From the NCBI RefSeq assembly GCF_014635885.1, contig NZ_BMDR01000005.1:186001-250000 (forward strand): a stretch of 64,000 nt of DNA. The letters are read 5' to 3'. Every line of letters starts with the position of its first letter. Position 1 is the first letter of the stretch. Below are positions 56,196 to 64,000 of the stretch, piece by piece. Below the pieces are notes generated by a model, which saw nothing but the letters and a program-made list of their open reading frames with translations, searched no databases and was not told the DNA's origin. This stretch comes from Acinetobacter vivianii (GTDB taxonomy: Bacteria; Pseudomonadota; Gammaproteobacteria; Pseudomonadales; Moraxellaceae). Both the position numbers and the translations under genes were made by a program.

Positions 56196-57056
56196 TTAGG
56201 GCTGTACAAATTCTAAACTATAGTCATTGAAGCTATTTTTGCTTTTCGGAATGGTAAATTCGAAGCGAAAAGGGCTATTTGATGGAATGCGCTGAATGGT
56301 CTTTAAACTGTCGACTAAATAGTCTTGTGGTTTCAAAACGGTATAAGAAATTTCTTCACCATTTTGTTTAAGTACCACTTTAATTGGGGGAAGCACAATA
56401 CTATTTGCATCTTGGTTAAGCAATACGCCAGAAAAACCTGTGGCGTTATGCTCAACCCGTTTCAGTTTTACTTTCTCAAAACTAAGAGACTGATATTGTT
56501 CATTGGCGACTTTGCAGCTTAGAAGACCACAGACATAATTAAACATCTGGTTTAATGCTGGGCTTTCATGCATGAGTTTTGGGTTAAACCATAAAATCTG
56601 AAAAGCAAACACCAGAATCAGTGCAATATTTCCAATACCCCAAAGGGTGTAATATAACCAGCCATGTTGTTTGTCATTATTTTCCTGATCCATTGAAAGT
56701 GCATCTTCTGAAAGATTCAGGTTAGGCAGGGCAGTGACGGGTTCGGTATTAAAGTAATTCAGGTTATTTAAATAAGTGAGTAGATCAATATTTGAGTTTT
56801 CAATTTTCTGATCGAAGATCCTTAAGATCTGCATCTGCTTTTCTGCAAATGAGCTATCTGGCTGGATTGATGAAAACAGTGAGCGATTAACGGGTGTTGG
56901 TGTCGCATCACTGTCTGTTTCGAGCAAATTGGTTAATGCATTAAAGTTAATGACGCATTTTGGGCAACAAACCATACCCTGTGCAACACTGAGTTGTGAA
57001 AGGGTCACTTTGTACACAGTTGAACATTTAGGGCAGCGGGTTTGTTTTTCACTCAT
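56196..57056 (-). CDS. Zinc-ribbon and DUF3426 membrane protein
   Basis: A 286-residue protein with an N-terminal zinc ribbon (Cys8, Cys11 in RCPKCSTVYKVT and Cys31, Cys34 in VCCPKC), a disordered acidic middle, one transmembrane helix near residues 135-155 and a C-terminal DUF3426 domain (NATGFSGVLLNQDANSIVLPPIKVVLK). Function unknown. It is regularly found next to prmA in gammaproteobacteria and here follows it by 14 bases. Confidence 0.88.
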   Translation of the reverse strand: MSEKQTRCPKCSTVYKVTLSQLSVAQGMVCCPKCVINFNALTNLLETDSDATPTPVNRSLFSSIQPDSSFAEKQMQILRIFDQKIENSNIDLLTYLNNLNYFNTEPVTALPNLNLSEDALSMDQENNDKQHGWLYYTLWGIGNIALILVFAFQILWFNPKLMHESPALNQMFNYVCGLLSCKVANEQYQSLSFEKVKLKRVEHNATGFSGVLLNQDANSIVLPPIKVVLKQNGEEISYTVLKPQDYLVDSLKTIQRIPSNSPFRFEFTIPKSKNSFNDYSLEFVQP

Positions 57057-57070
57057 AAGTTATAAAATTC

Positions 57071-57973
57071 TCAAATTGTTTTTCGTTTTCCTGAAATGCG
57101 GCACCAGTTTTCTTCACGCTTTTCGATTTCTAATATATCAAAAAACTCAGCGTAAACGCTAGAAACATCAGCAACTTGCTCTTCAATTACACCTGCTAGT
57201 GCGAACTCTCCCTCATTTTTTAATAAAGTTGAGAATTCAGGCGCAAGTGCCATGAGTGGAGCTGCAAGAATATTGGCAACCAGAATGTCAGCCTGTTGAG
57301 GTTTGAATTCCTGATCAAACTCTTCAGGCAAACCGACATAAAGGCGGTCAAGCACACCATTTAACTCGGCATTTTGTTTTGTTGCCAGTACAGCTTGCGG
57401 GTCGATATCCGTTGCATAAACTTTTTTAGCGCCTAATAAAAGGGCAGCAACGCCTAAAATGCCAGAACCACAACCATAGTCGATCACAACTTTATCTTTT
57501 ACATCAGTTTTACCTAACCACTGTAAACATAAGAATGTGCTAGCATGATTGCCTGTACCGAACGCTAGACCTGGATCAAGTTTAATATTGGTTGCATCTG
57601 CTTCAGGTGGTTCTAACCATTCAGGGACGATCCAGAATTTTTCACTAATTTGAATTGGTTCGTAATAATCCATCCATGCGCGTTCCCACACCTGATTTTC
57701 AAGGTATTCATGGCGCATTGGAACATCAGGAAGTTGTGCTTTAAGGAAAGTTTCCAAAGCATCTACATCAATTGGGTCATCTTCTTCTTGTTGGTAAATA
57801 CCCGTAACGATGACTTTATTCCAAAGTGGAGTTTCGCCTGGTAATGGCTCAAGCAGGGCTTGATCTTCTGCATCATCTAAAGTAACACTCACCGCACCCA
57901 ATGAAAGGAGCAATGTTTCGGTAAGTTCAACTTGATTTTGATCAACAGTAATATGAATTTGTAGCCAGTTCAC
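57071..57973 (-). CDS. prmA: Ribosomal protein L11 methyltransferase
   Basis: It trimethylates L11 at several lysines. It has an N-terminal substrate-recognition domain ([17 protein letters not shown]) and a SAM-binding domain with [39 protein letters not shown] and [12 protein letters not shown]. Length 300 is normal. It precedes the DUF3426 gene and fis on the same strand. Confidence 0.96.
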   Translation of the reverse strand: MNWLQIHITVDQNQVELTETLLLSLGAVSVTLDDAEDQALLEPLPGETPLWNKVIVTGIYQQEEDDPIDVDALETFLKAQLPDVPMRHEYLENQVWERAWMDYYEPIQISEKFWIVPEWLEPPEADATNIKLDPGLAFGTGNHASTFLCLQWLGKTDVKDKVVIDYGCGSGILGVAALLLGAKKVYATDIDPQAVLATKQNAELNGVLDRLYVGLPEEFDQEFKPQQADILVANILAAPLMALAPEFSTLLKNEGEFALAGVIEEQVADVSSVYAEFFDILEIEKREENWCRISGKRKTI

Positions 57974-58118
57974 AGGAAAACCTAAATAAATGTATTTGTG
58001 CGTATTGTAATAGATTAAAACTTATTAAAGGGATTATAAAATAGACAGATTACAATTTTAAGGACAAATATTTAAGTCAGTGTGCTTTAGAACATTGTTT
58101 TTAGATTTAATCGATAAA

Positions 58119-58144
58119 AAAAGAAGGCCATCAAGACCTTCTTT
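58119..58144 (-). terminator. Terminator of the 130-aa periplasmic protein gene
   Basis: AAAGAAGG-CCATCAAGA-CCTTCTTT with T-rich sequence after it on the minus strand. Confidence 0.75.
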
Positions 58145-58157
58145 ATTTGTGCTGCAA

Positions 58158-58550
58158 TTATGGCGCAGTCTGTTCAACATCTGGAGCAACTGGTGGTGCA
58201 GGAGTCGCTGCAGGTGCCTCCATAGCAGGCGCAGCTTCCATTGGGGCGCTGCTCACTGGACGTGGAGCTGACTGAGTTTCAGAGAGACGACTTTGTGTGT
58301 CTACAGCAGCGTTAGAAGCTGGCATTGGCGGTTGGAATACGAGTTTACCGGCTTCATTTGGTTCACATGAACCATTGAAAACAACGCCTTTATACGCAAA
58401 TGAAACTGGATCACCTTGTTTTTTGCCTTTACAAACCTGTTGGTACTTTTTGGCTTGTTGATCTTGGGTAGCTTTGGTATCTGCCGCATGTGCAGCTACG
58501 CTAAAACATAGGCTACAAATAAGAGATGAAAATAAAAGCTTTGTGTTCAT
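58158..58550 (-). CDS. Small periplasmic protein with Pro/Ala-rich tail
   Basis: A 130-residue precursor with a Sec signal ending AAHAAD. The mature part has two cysteines (QVCKGKKQGDPVSFAYKG and GSCEPNEAGKLVFQP), likely one disulfide, then a low-complexity tail rich in Pro, Ala, Glu and Met. Function unknown. It is divergent from mnmG and has its own terminator. Confidence 0.8.
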   Translation of the reverse strand: MNTKLLFSSLICSLCFSVAAHAADTKATQDQQAKKYQQVCKGKKQGDPVSFAYKGVVFNGSCEPNEAGKLVFQPPMPASNAAVDTQSRLSETQSAPRPVSSAPMEAAPAMEAPAATPAPPVAPDVEQTAP

Positions 58551-58801
58551 ATCATTTTCCTAAAGTATTTGTTATGCACTTTTTAGGATAAGAAATTCAT
58601 CAAATAAAACAGTGGTGTTCGAGTTAATAGTTTAGGCAGCTCTGTTAAGTATAAGATGAAAATGCAACAGAACGTTTCTTTTTGTATGTTTTGTCGACAT
58701 ATCTTAGGCTTAGAATCCAGAAGAATATTGATGGTTTTTGCCAATTTGATGCAAAACTCCTGTATAATACTCTGTCATTTTTTGAATACATATTTACCAC
58801 T

Positions 58802-60682
58802 ATGCACTATCCTAAAGTTTACGACGTTATCGTAATTGGTGGCGGTCACGCTGGTACGGAAGCGGCGCTCGCTGCGGCACGTATGGGAAGACAAACATTA
58901 TTGTTGACGCATAATATTGAAACTTTGGGACAGATGAGCTGTAACCCAGCAATTGGTGGTATTGGTAAATCACATTTGGTCCGTGAGATTGATGCACTTG
59001 GCGGTGCAATGGCACTTGCGGCAGATAAAGGTGGTATTCAATTCCGTATTCTCAATTCGCGTAAAGGCGCTGCCGTTCGCGCGACACGTGCACAGGCAGA
59101 TCGCGTACGTTATAAAGCTGCAATTCGCGATACGCTAGAAAATCAGGCCAATCTGGATATCTTCCAGCAAGCAGCAGATGACTTAATTGTTGAAGGCGAT
59201 GCGGTTAAAGGTGTTGTTACCCAGATGGGTATCCGTTTCGATGCCAAAACTGTGGTACTAACAACAGGGACTTTCCTTGGTGGTGTGATCCACGTTGGCT
59301 TACAAAACTCAAGTGGCGGTCGTGCAGGGGATCCACCCTCAATTGCACTAGCTCATCGTCTACGTGAACTTAAACTTCCTGTTGGGCGTTTAAAAACAGG
59401 TACACCACCACGTATTGATGCACGCTCAGTTGATTTCTCTGTGATGACGCCACAACCGGGTGATTTCCCATCTCCTGTCATGTCATTTATGGGTGATGCG
59501 TCAATGCATCCTGAGCAAGTTAATTGCTATATCACGCATACCAGTGAAAAAACCCACGAAATTATTCGTGGTGGTTTAGACCGTTCACCAATGTATACGG
59601 GTGTGATTGAAGGTGTTGGCCCACGTTATTGCCCATCGATTGAAGATAAAATTCATCGTTTTGCTGATAAGGACTCACATCAGGTATTCCTTGAGCCAGA
59701 AGGCTTAGATACTCATGAGCTTTATCCAAATGGTATTTCGACTTCATTGCCATTTGATGTGCAATTCAATTTAGTTCGTTCGATCCGTGGTATGGAAAAT
59801 GCGCATATCCTTCGTCCGGGTTATGCAATTGAATATGATTATTTCAATCCACAGGCTTTGAAGTTCACACTTGAAACCAAAGCGATTCAAAACCTGTATT
59901 TTGCTGGCCAAATTAACGGTACTACAGGTTATGAAGAAGCCGGTGCGCAAGGTTTATTGGCGGGCTTAAATGCTGCACGCCGTGCTTGGGAACAAGAAGA
60001 GTGGACGCCAAAACGCGATCAGGCTTATATGGGCGTGTTGGTTGATGACCTGATTACCTTAGGTACCAAAGAGCCGTACCGTATGTTTACTTCACGTGCG
60101 GAATATCGTTTGATGTTGCGTGAAGATAATGCGGATCAACGTTTAACCACGATTGGCCGTGAACTTGGTCTGGTTGATGATGAACGTTGGGCGGCTTATA
60201 GTGAAAAAATGGAAGCAGTTGAGCGCGAAACCTCTCGTTTACAACATTTATGGGCAGCACCAAATAACCCAATGGGTAAAAAATTCGTTGAAATGACGGG
60301 TGCTGATCTTAGTAAAGAATGTAGTGCGGTTGATTTGCTTAAACGTCCAAATATTAACTTCTGCCAAATCGCGGAATTAACAGGTTCAGAAGTTTCACAA
60401 CAAGTCGGCGAGCAAATTGAAATTGCGGTGAAATATGAAGGCTATATCAATCGCCAGCATGAAGATGTTGCGCAATTGAAGCGTCTTGAAGAAACCAAAA
60501 TTCCAGCTGATTTTGAATATGATGGTATTTCAGGTTTATCACGTGAAATTACTTTGAAGTTGAAAACAGTTCGTCCAGAAACCTTGGCACAAGCAAGCCG
60601 TATTCCTGGTGTTACACCAGCTGCTGTGCAGTTACTGATGATTACCATCCGTAAAAACAACATGGCGAAGAAGTCAGCTTAA
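58802..60682 (+). CDS. mnmG: tRNA uridine 5-carboxymethylaminomethyl modification enzyme MnmG
   Basis: With MnmE it makes cmnm5U34 in the wobble position of several tRNAs. The FAD site [21 protein letters not shown] is at the N-terminus (GGGHAGTEA key), with [21 protein letters not shown] and GTGTFLGG-like [16 protein letters not shown] 58802 gives 626 residues, the normal length; a frame open to 58682 adds an atypical extension and is rejected. Followed by its own terminator. Confidence 0.97.
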   Translation: MHYPKVYDVIVIGGGHAGTEAALAAARMGRQTLLLTHNIETLGQMSCNPAIGGIGKSHLVREIDALGGAMALAADKGGIQFRILNSRKGAAVRATRAQADRVRYKAAIRDTLENQANLDIFQQAADDLIVEGDAVKGVVTQMGIRFDAKTVVLTTGTFLGGVIHVGLQNSSGGRAGDPPSIALAHRLRELKLPVGRLKTGTPPRIDARSVDFSVMTPQPGDFPSPVMSFMGDASMHPEQVNCYITHTSEKTHEIIRGGLDRSPMYTGVIEGVGPRYCPSIEDKIHRFADKDSHQVFLEPEGLDTHELYPNGISTSLPFDVQFNLVRSIRGMENAHILRPGYAIEYDYFNPQALKFTLETKAIQNLYFAGQINGTTGYEEAGAQGLLAGLNAARRAWEQEEWTPKRDQAYMGVLVDDLITLGTKEPYRMFTSRAEYRLMLREDNADQRLTTIGRELGLVDDERWAAYSEKMEAVERETSRLQHLWAAPNNPMGKKFVEMTGADLSKECSAVDLLKRPNINFCQIAELTGSEVSQQVGEQIEIAVKYEGYINRQHEDVAQLKRLEETKIPADFEYDGISGLSREITLKLKTVRPETLAQASRIPGVTPAAVQLLMITIRKNNMAKKSA

Positions 60683-60712
60683 GCTTTCATTCGACACATT
60701 CAAATAAACATT

Positions 60713-60744
60713 AAAAAACACCCTTTTCATAAGGGTGTTTTTTT
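60713..60744 (+). terminator. Terminator of mnmG
   Basis: AAAAACACCCTT-TTCAT-AAGGGTGTTTTTTT. Confidence 0.9.
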
Positions 60745-60799
60745 CTCTGAATATTTTATTCCTATCATCATAAATATAGATTTGCTGAGGTGCGGTTAA

Positions 60800-61132
60800 A
60801 TGAAAAACTGGATAATTTTGTTTATCGCGATTATTGCAGAAGTGATTGCGACTTCAGCGTTGAAAAGTAGTGAGGGTTTTACCAAGCCGCTCGCTTCTAT
60901 TGTGGTTGTACTTGGCTATGTGATTGCATTTTACTGTCTCTCTTTGACACTTAAAACGATTCCAGTCGGAATTGCGTATGCAATCTGGTCTGGTGTCGGG
61001 ATTGTCTTGATCACAACAGTTGCTTGGTTTGTGTTTGATCAAAAACTAGATGTTTGGGGGATTGTTGGAATTGCATTGATTATAAGTGGTGTACTGATCC
61101 TGAATCTATTGTCGAAATCCAGTTCGCATTAA
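60800..61132 (+). CDS. SMR-family multidrug efflux protein (EmrE/AbeS-like)
   Basis: A 110-residue inner-membrane protein with four helices. The essential Glu14 in [17 protein letters not shown] and the conserved YAIWSGVG in helix 3 match EmrE-type proton/drug antiporters, which work as antiparallel dimers expelling cationic compounds. It is similar to Acinetobacter AbeS but I do not claim orthology. GAGGTG lies 10 bases before the ATG. Monocistronic with a terminator. Confidence 0.9.
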   Translation: MKNWIILFIAIIAEVIATSALKSSEGFTKPLASIVVVLGYVIAFYCLSLTLKTIPVGIAYAIWSGVGIVLITTVAWFVFDQKLDVWGIVGIALIISGVLILNLLSKSSSH

Positions 61133-61147
61133 TTTTCTAATTATAAA

Positions 61148-61174
61148 AAAACCGAGCTTTCTGCGCTCGGTTTT
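61148..61174. terminator. Bidirectional terminator between the SMR gene and the lipoprotein gene
   Basis: AAAACCGAGC-TTTCT-G-CGCTCGGTTTT between convergent genes, with A and T runs on both sides. Confidence 0.85.
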
Positions 61175-61196
61175 AGACTCATTTTATTGGTTTTGA

Positions 61197-62651
61197 TTAT
61201 CGGCCTGCAAAATCAAATATGCCATTTAAGGTAATACTATTATTGACTTCATTTGCAGGATTACTTTTAGAGGTCAGCGTTGTATTTTTAAAACTGATTT
61301 TGTTTTTCTCAATGTCGTAACTAAGTCCTGCACACGCTTGGGTATAACCGCAATGATATTGGTATTCAAAATAATCTACCAATAAGCCTGTTGTAGGGTT
61401 TTGACCTATTCGGGTGTCTTTGAAATCTATTTTCTCAATTCGATTATTGCGAATCTTGATTTGTAGTGAATTATTTCCAAGTTGCTGTCTATCGTGGTTG
61501 ATGACATCAAAATAGAGTGCAGGCTGAACTAAAGAGAAGCTACTTTCGTTTTTAAGAATGGGTGAAATTTGAAGTTGTGTACTCGGTATATTGACCGTTA
61601 CTGAACCATCGAGTTGTAGCTGTGCCTTAGCACATTCTGGCTGAATCGGAAAATTAGGAAACAATGGCGGTACATCTTGTTTATCCTTATACATCGCTTG
61701 ATTAAATGTTAAAGAGATATTATTTGCACTTTTATTCGATTGAAGTGTTGTTATATCTTCAATCGGGAATGTCATTGTCATAGCACTACACATGCCAGAA
61801 ATATAAAATGATGTTTCAGTTGATAAGAGCGAGCTTTGAATCAGGTTGTTTTCTATAGCAGTGCTAAACTGGGCTAATTTTAAACTGCTGTCTATGCCAT
61901 TATTTGCATGAGTGCCGAATAGGATAGTTTTAGTTTTTGGATCATAAACAGCTCCCATTAGTGAGACTGGCTGTTGATTGGAAATTAGATTAGATTGACT
62001 GGTTTTTCTGATATTGTTAAAAGTCTGTGGCGCTGTAGATAAAGAACCAACAAGTTGCCCATTCAATGTTATGTAGCTTTTTTCAGTAGGAACCTGATTA
62101 TCTGGATTGTCTGTGGGTGACAGACTAACAGTTGGTAAGTTTGAGAGTTTTGTATTATCAAAATTAATTTTGCTAAAACCTGTCTTTTCATCAAAACTTA
62201 GCTCAATACCCTTGCATGCTTCAAATAGGATAGCGCTTGAACATGAAAAAATATTTTCCTTTGATAAGCTGAAAATATCTGTTTTTAAATAACTTTCACC
62301 AATAGAAACATCCAGTACTTTTTTTAGAATTGGGTCATAATTAACATGGAGTGTTTGTTTTATATCATTTTTATCAAGATTGTAGCTGAAAATAATAGAG
62401 CTATTTCCACTGTCAAAATGATGCGTAACTGAATACGCATTCACCTCATCATTCTGGTTACTACTTCTGTTTGAAATCTGAAAGGTCGGGTCTGCATCCT
62501 TTTGCAGGCTTAAAGTACTTTGAAACTCGGTAGTAAAGGGTGTTAAGACAGTAGGTGTTTCTTCCATCGTTTTATGATTATCTCCACCCCCACAAGCTGA
62601 AATTATCATTGCTGTAGTTAAAATGGTAATACATGGTTTAATCTTTAACAT
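61197..62651 (-). CDS. Large lipoprotein of unknown function (484 aa)
   Basis: The signal peptide ends in a lipobox (MIISACGGG, Cys20). The mature part is Ser/Asn/Thr-rich with repeated beta-like segments such as KSYITLNGQLVGSLS and NNSITLNGIFDFAG; at least six further cysteines occur in its length. There is no recognisable catalytic motif. Its outer-membrane anchoring is inferred from the lipobox without Asp at +2. Length and composition suggest a surface or periplasmic structural or binding protein. Confidence 0.8.
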   Translation of the reverse strand: MLKIKPCITILTTAMIISACGGGDNHKTMEETPTVLTPFTTEFQSTLSLQKDADPTFQISNRSSNQNDEVNAYSVTHHFDSGNSSIIFSYNLDKNDIKQTLHVNYDPILKKVLDVSIGESYLKTDIFSLSKENIFSCSSAILFEACKGIELSFDEKTGFSKINFDNTKLSNLPTVSLSPTDNPDNQVPTEKSYITLNGQLVGSLSTAPQTFNNIRKTSQSNLISNQQPVSLMGAVYDPKTKTILFGTHANNGIDSSLKLAQFSTAIENNLIQSSLLSTETSFYISGMCSAMTMTFPIEDITTLQSNKSANNISLTFNQAMYKDKQDVPPLFPNFPIQPECAKAQLQLDGSVTVNIPSTQLQISPILKNESSFSLVQPALYFDVINHDRQQLGNNSLQIKIRNNRIEKIDFKDTRIGQNPTTGLLVDYFEYQYHCGYTQACAGLSYDIEKNKISFKNTTLTSKSNPANEVNNSITLNGIFDFAGR

Positions 62652-62741
62652 TTTTTTGTTTTCTACATGGATTATTTTAGAGAAGAATAATATCTATTAA
62701 TGATGTCCTTTCAAAGTGTTTTAAATAATATTTGTGATAAA

Positions 62742-62767
62742 AGCCCAATCAATATGATTAGGCTGGA
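62742..62767 (-). terminator. Terminator of the fatty-acid-hydroxylase-superfamily gene
   Basis: AGCC(C)AATCA-ATA-TGATT(A)GGCT; the minus strand continues TTTTATC. Confidence 0.65.
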
Positions 62768-62785
62768 TAGGGAGAAATAGGATAT

Positions 62786-63409
62786 TTATAACGCCACCTC
62801 AACGCCGTGTTTCAAATTCTGTTGATCAATGTTGGTATTGGCATCAATCTTGGCATACGCTTTTGGTAAAAGACGTCGCGCCATTTGATTCACTCTTTTT
62901 TCTAGCCACTTTGGCATATTCATCGCTAAAGGATTGGTTTCTGTATTAGATGCATCCGTCATGACGCGTGTTCCCATAATATAGTCGAACCATGGACGGG
63001 TCACACACCAGTTGGCATTTTGATTGCTGGTCATGTGATGGTCGTAATGCCAAGGAATCCGCTTTTTAGCGTATTCGGGATCTAGGTGTGATTTGGCATG
63101 AGTTTTCCAATAATTCCAAATGCCATAGTACAAGCCCGCGGTAAAGAAAGGGGCAACTGGTAGAAAAATCGTGGATGCGGCAGCCAAGCCAATTAATGCT
63201 GATTTTTCATTGTACATTTCAGCATTTTTAAACATGGAATCTGCATAGCCTTCGTCATGAAAGCCATTTAAGCGAGCGCGTTTGTGATGGGCGATATGCG
63301 TAAAGAATGGGCTATTTCTATTTTTACTGGGGAACTCATGTAGCCAGACTTTATGGAAATACCATTCCAGACCATTTGCGACAAAAATACCTACTGGAAA
63401 ACCGATCAT
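62786..63409 (-). CDS. Fatty acid hydroxylase / sterol desaturase superfamily protein
   Basis: A 207-residue membrane protein with the di-iron His-box pattern of the superfamily: HKVWLH, HIAHHKRAR and HYDHHM, plus hydrophobic segments at the N-terminus and around residues 75-95. Such enzymes hydroxylate or desaturate lipid chains or carotenoids; the substrate is unknown. It lies 96 bases downstream of the AraC-type gene in the same direction, which may control it. Confidence 0.85.
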   Translation of the reverse strand: MIGFPVGIFVANGLEWYFHKVWLHEFPSKNRNSPFFTHIAHHKRARLNGFHDEGYADSMFKNAEMYNEKSALIGLAAASTIFLPVAPFFTAGLYYGIWNYWKTHAKSHLDPEYAKKRIPWHYDHHMTSNQNANWCVTRPWFDYIMGTRVMTDASNTETNPLAMNMPKWLEKRVNQMARRLLPKAYAKIDANTNIDQQNLKHGVEVAL

Positions 63410-63505
63410 ATTGGATTACCTCATAAAACATAGATCGGATTTTAAGAAAAGTAAGATGAATTATTTTGACCCATCTGACAGTTTTAATCTGCCTATCCAA
63501 TCAAA

Positions 63506-64000
63506 TTAAATCTGTTTACGTTGTCGGTATGCAGTTGGTGTTTCTCCAGTCCACCGTTTAAATGCTCTTGAAAACGCGGAGGGTTCTGAAAAGCCAGTGA
63601 GATAAACAATCTGATCGATGCTTTCTTGGGTATGGGAAAGTAACCGCCGTGCAAGACGTTCACGATATTGGGCAATGACTTTTTCATAAGTAGTATTGAG
63701 AAGTTGTAAATCTGCTCTCAAACTACGGGCACTACGTCCTAAATATTGGGCAACGATGTTTTGATCAAATTCTCCAGATTCCAATAAGCCACTGGCCAAG
63801 ATTCTTTCGATTTCATTGATGAGCTGGTGTTTGTTTAATAGCTCAAGCTGTGAAGCTGCATGATGTTCATGGACTTTTAAAAGTTCAGGTTCATACGCAG
63901 GTGAAGGTGTTTTTAAATGGGCTGCATCAAAGCAAATATGGCCATTTTCCTGTCCAAGTTTGACTGGACATCCCCATATTTTCTGGTATTCCTCATGTTC
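63506..64000 (-). CDS. AraC-family transcriptional regulator (5' truncated by window end)
   Basis: The minus-strand frame is open to the end of the window (165 codons present). The C-terminal part is an AraC DNA-binding domain with GRSARSLRADLQLLNTTYEKV and the second HTH LTGFSEPSAFSRAFKRWTGETP. The upstream part (YQKIWGCPVKLGQENGHICFDAAHL) resembles the ligand-binding domain of the large AraC type with an N-terminal arabinose-binding-like region. Target and ligand are unknown. The full protein would be about 330 residues. Confidence 0.87.
   Translation of the reverse strand, partial: EHEEYQKIWGCPVKLGQENGHICFDAAHLKTPSPAYEPELLKVHEHHAASQLELLNKHQLINEIERILASGLLESGEFDQNIVAQYLGRSARSLRADLQLLNTTYEKVIAQYRERLARRLLSHTQESIDQIVYLTGFSEPSAFSRAFKRWTGETPTAYRQRKQI

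Noticed and set aside
58682..58801. 40-residue N-terminal extension of MnmG
   Set aside because: The family starts just before the FAD motif, as does the ATG at 58802; the extra residues do not look like any MnmG.

Overview
The window is a stretch of gammaproteobacterial chromosome of moderate-to-low GC. Gene content and order point to Acinetobacter or a very close Moraxellaceae relative: a sulfate-uptake cluster sbp/cysT/cysW/cysA followed by cysB, pdxJ followed by miaE, two adjacent tRNA-Asn genes, a lone mucD-type protease beside nadB, and several small lipoproteins of Acinetobacter type. Species cannot be set from sequence reading alone. Nearly all of the window is core housekeeping DNA, with a few AT-rich or mobile-looking insertions.

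Layout. 1-7.2 kb: end of purL, an MFS drug-efflux permease, an AT-rich unknown gene, a tiny membrane-protein ORF, a NIF3/CutA-like domain protein, glycerate kinase, an enoyl-CoA hydratase, NMN adenylyltransferase and a VOC protein. 7.2-13 kb: CAP lipoprotein, peroxiredoxin, a PP-loop ATPase, the queuosine genes queE and queC, dapD and an outer-membrane barrel protein. 13-18.7 kb: sulfate/thiosulfate uptake (sbp, an alpha/beta hydrolase, cysT, cysW, cysA) and its likely regulator cysB. 18.9-21.5 kb: pabC-mltG-tmk. 21.5-22.2 kb: a broken TPR gene and an orphan Imm22-type immunity gene, apparently debris of a polymorphic-toxin locus. 22.2-34.9 kb: nadB, mucD, a thioesterase, a gene-poor kilobase, then lepA-lepB-DUF4845-rnc-era-lipoprotein-recO-pdxJ-miaE. 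This is the familiar nadB...lepA-lepB-rnc-era-recO-pdxJ order without the sigma-E genes and without acpS.

34.9-45.1 kb: two tRNA-Asn genes, cca, maeB, a large membrane PAS-GGDEF-EAL protein, rsmE, metF and ahcY. Upstream of ahcY lies a convincing S-adenosylhomocysteine riboswitch and, just beyond, a 264-bp MITE-like element with inverted ends and TA duplications. 45.6-52.4 kb: a small conserved protein, gloB, an unknown protein coupled to a histone-deacetylase-like enzyme, and the methionine importer metQ-metN-metI. 52.4-58 kb: purD, a palindromic repeat element, purH, fis, a DUF3426 zinc-ribbon protein and prmA. 58-64 kb: a small periplasmic protein, mnmG, an SMR efflux protein, a large lipoprotein, a fatty-acid-hydroxylase-superfamily protein and a 5'-truncated AraC-type regulator running off the window.

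Themes: sulfur and one-carbon metabolism (sulfate import, methionine import, ahcY/metF with a metabolite-sensing leader), purine synthesis (purL, purD, purH), tRNA/rRNA modification (queC, queE, miaE, mnmG, rsmE, prmA, cca) and NAD synthesis (nadB, nadM). The least ordinary items are the AT-rich orphan gene at 2.4-3.4 kb, the toxin-immunity debris at 21.5-22.2 kb, the riboswitch/MITE region at 45.1-45.5 kb, and the overlapping hairpins between maeB and cca.
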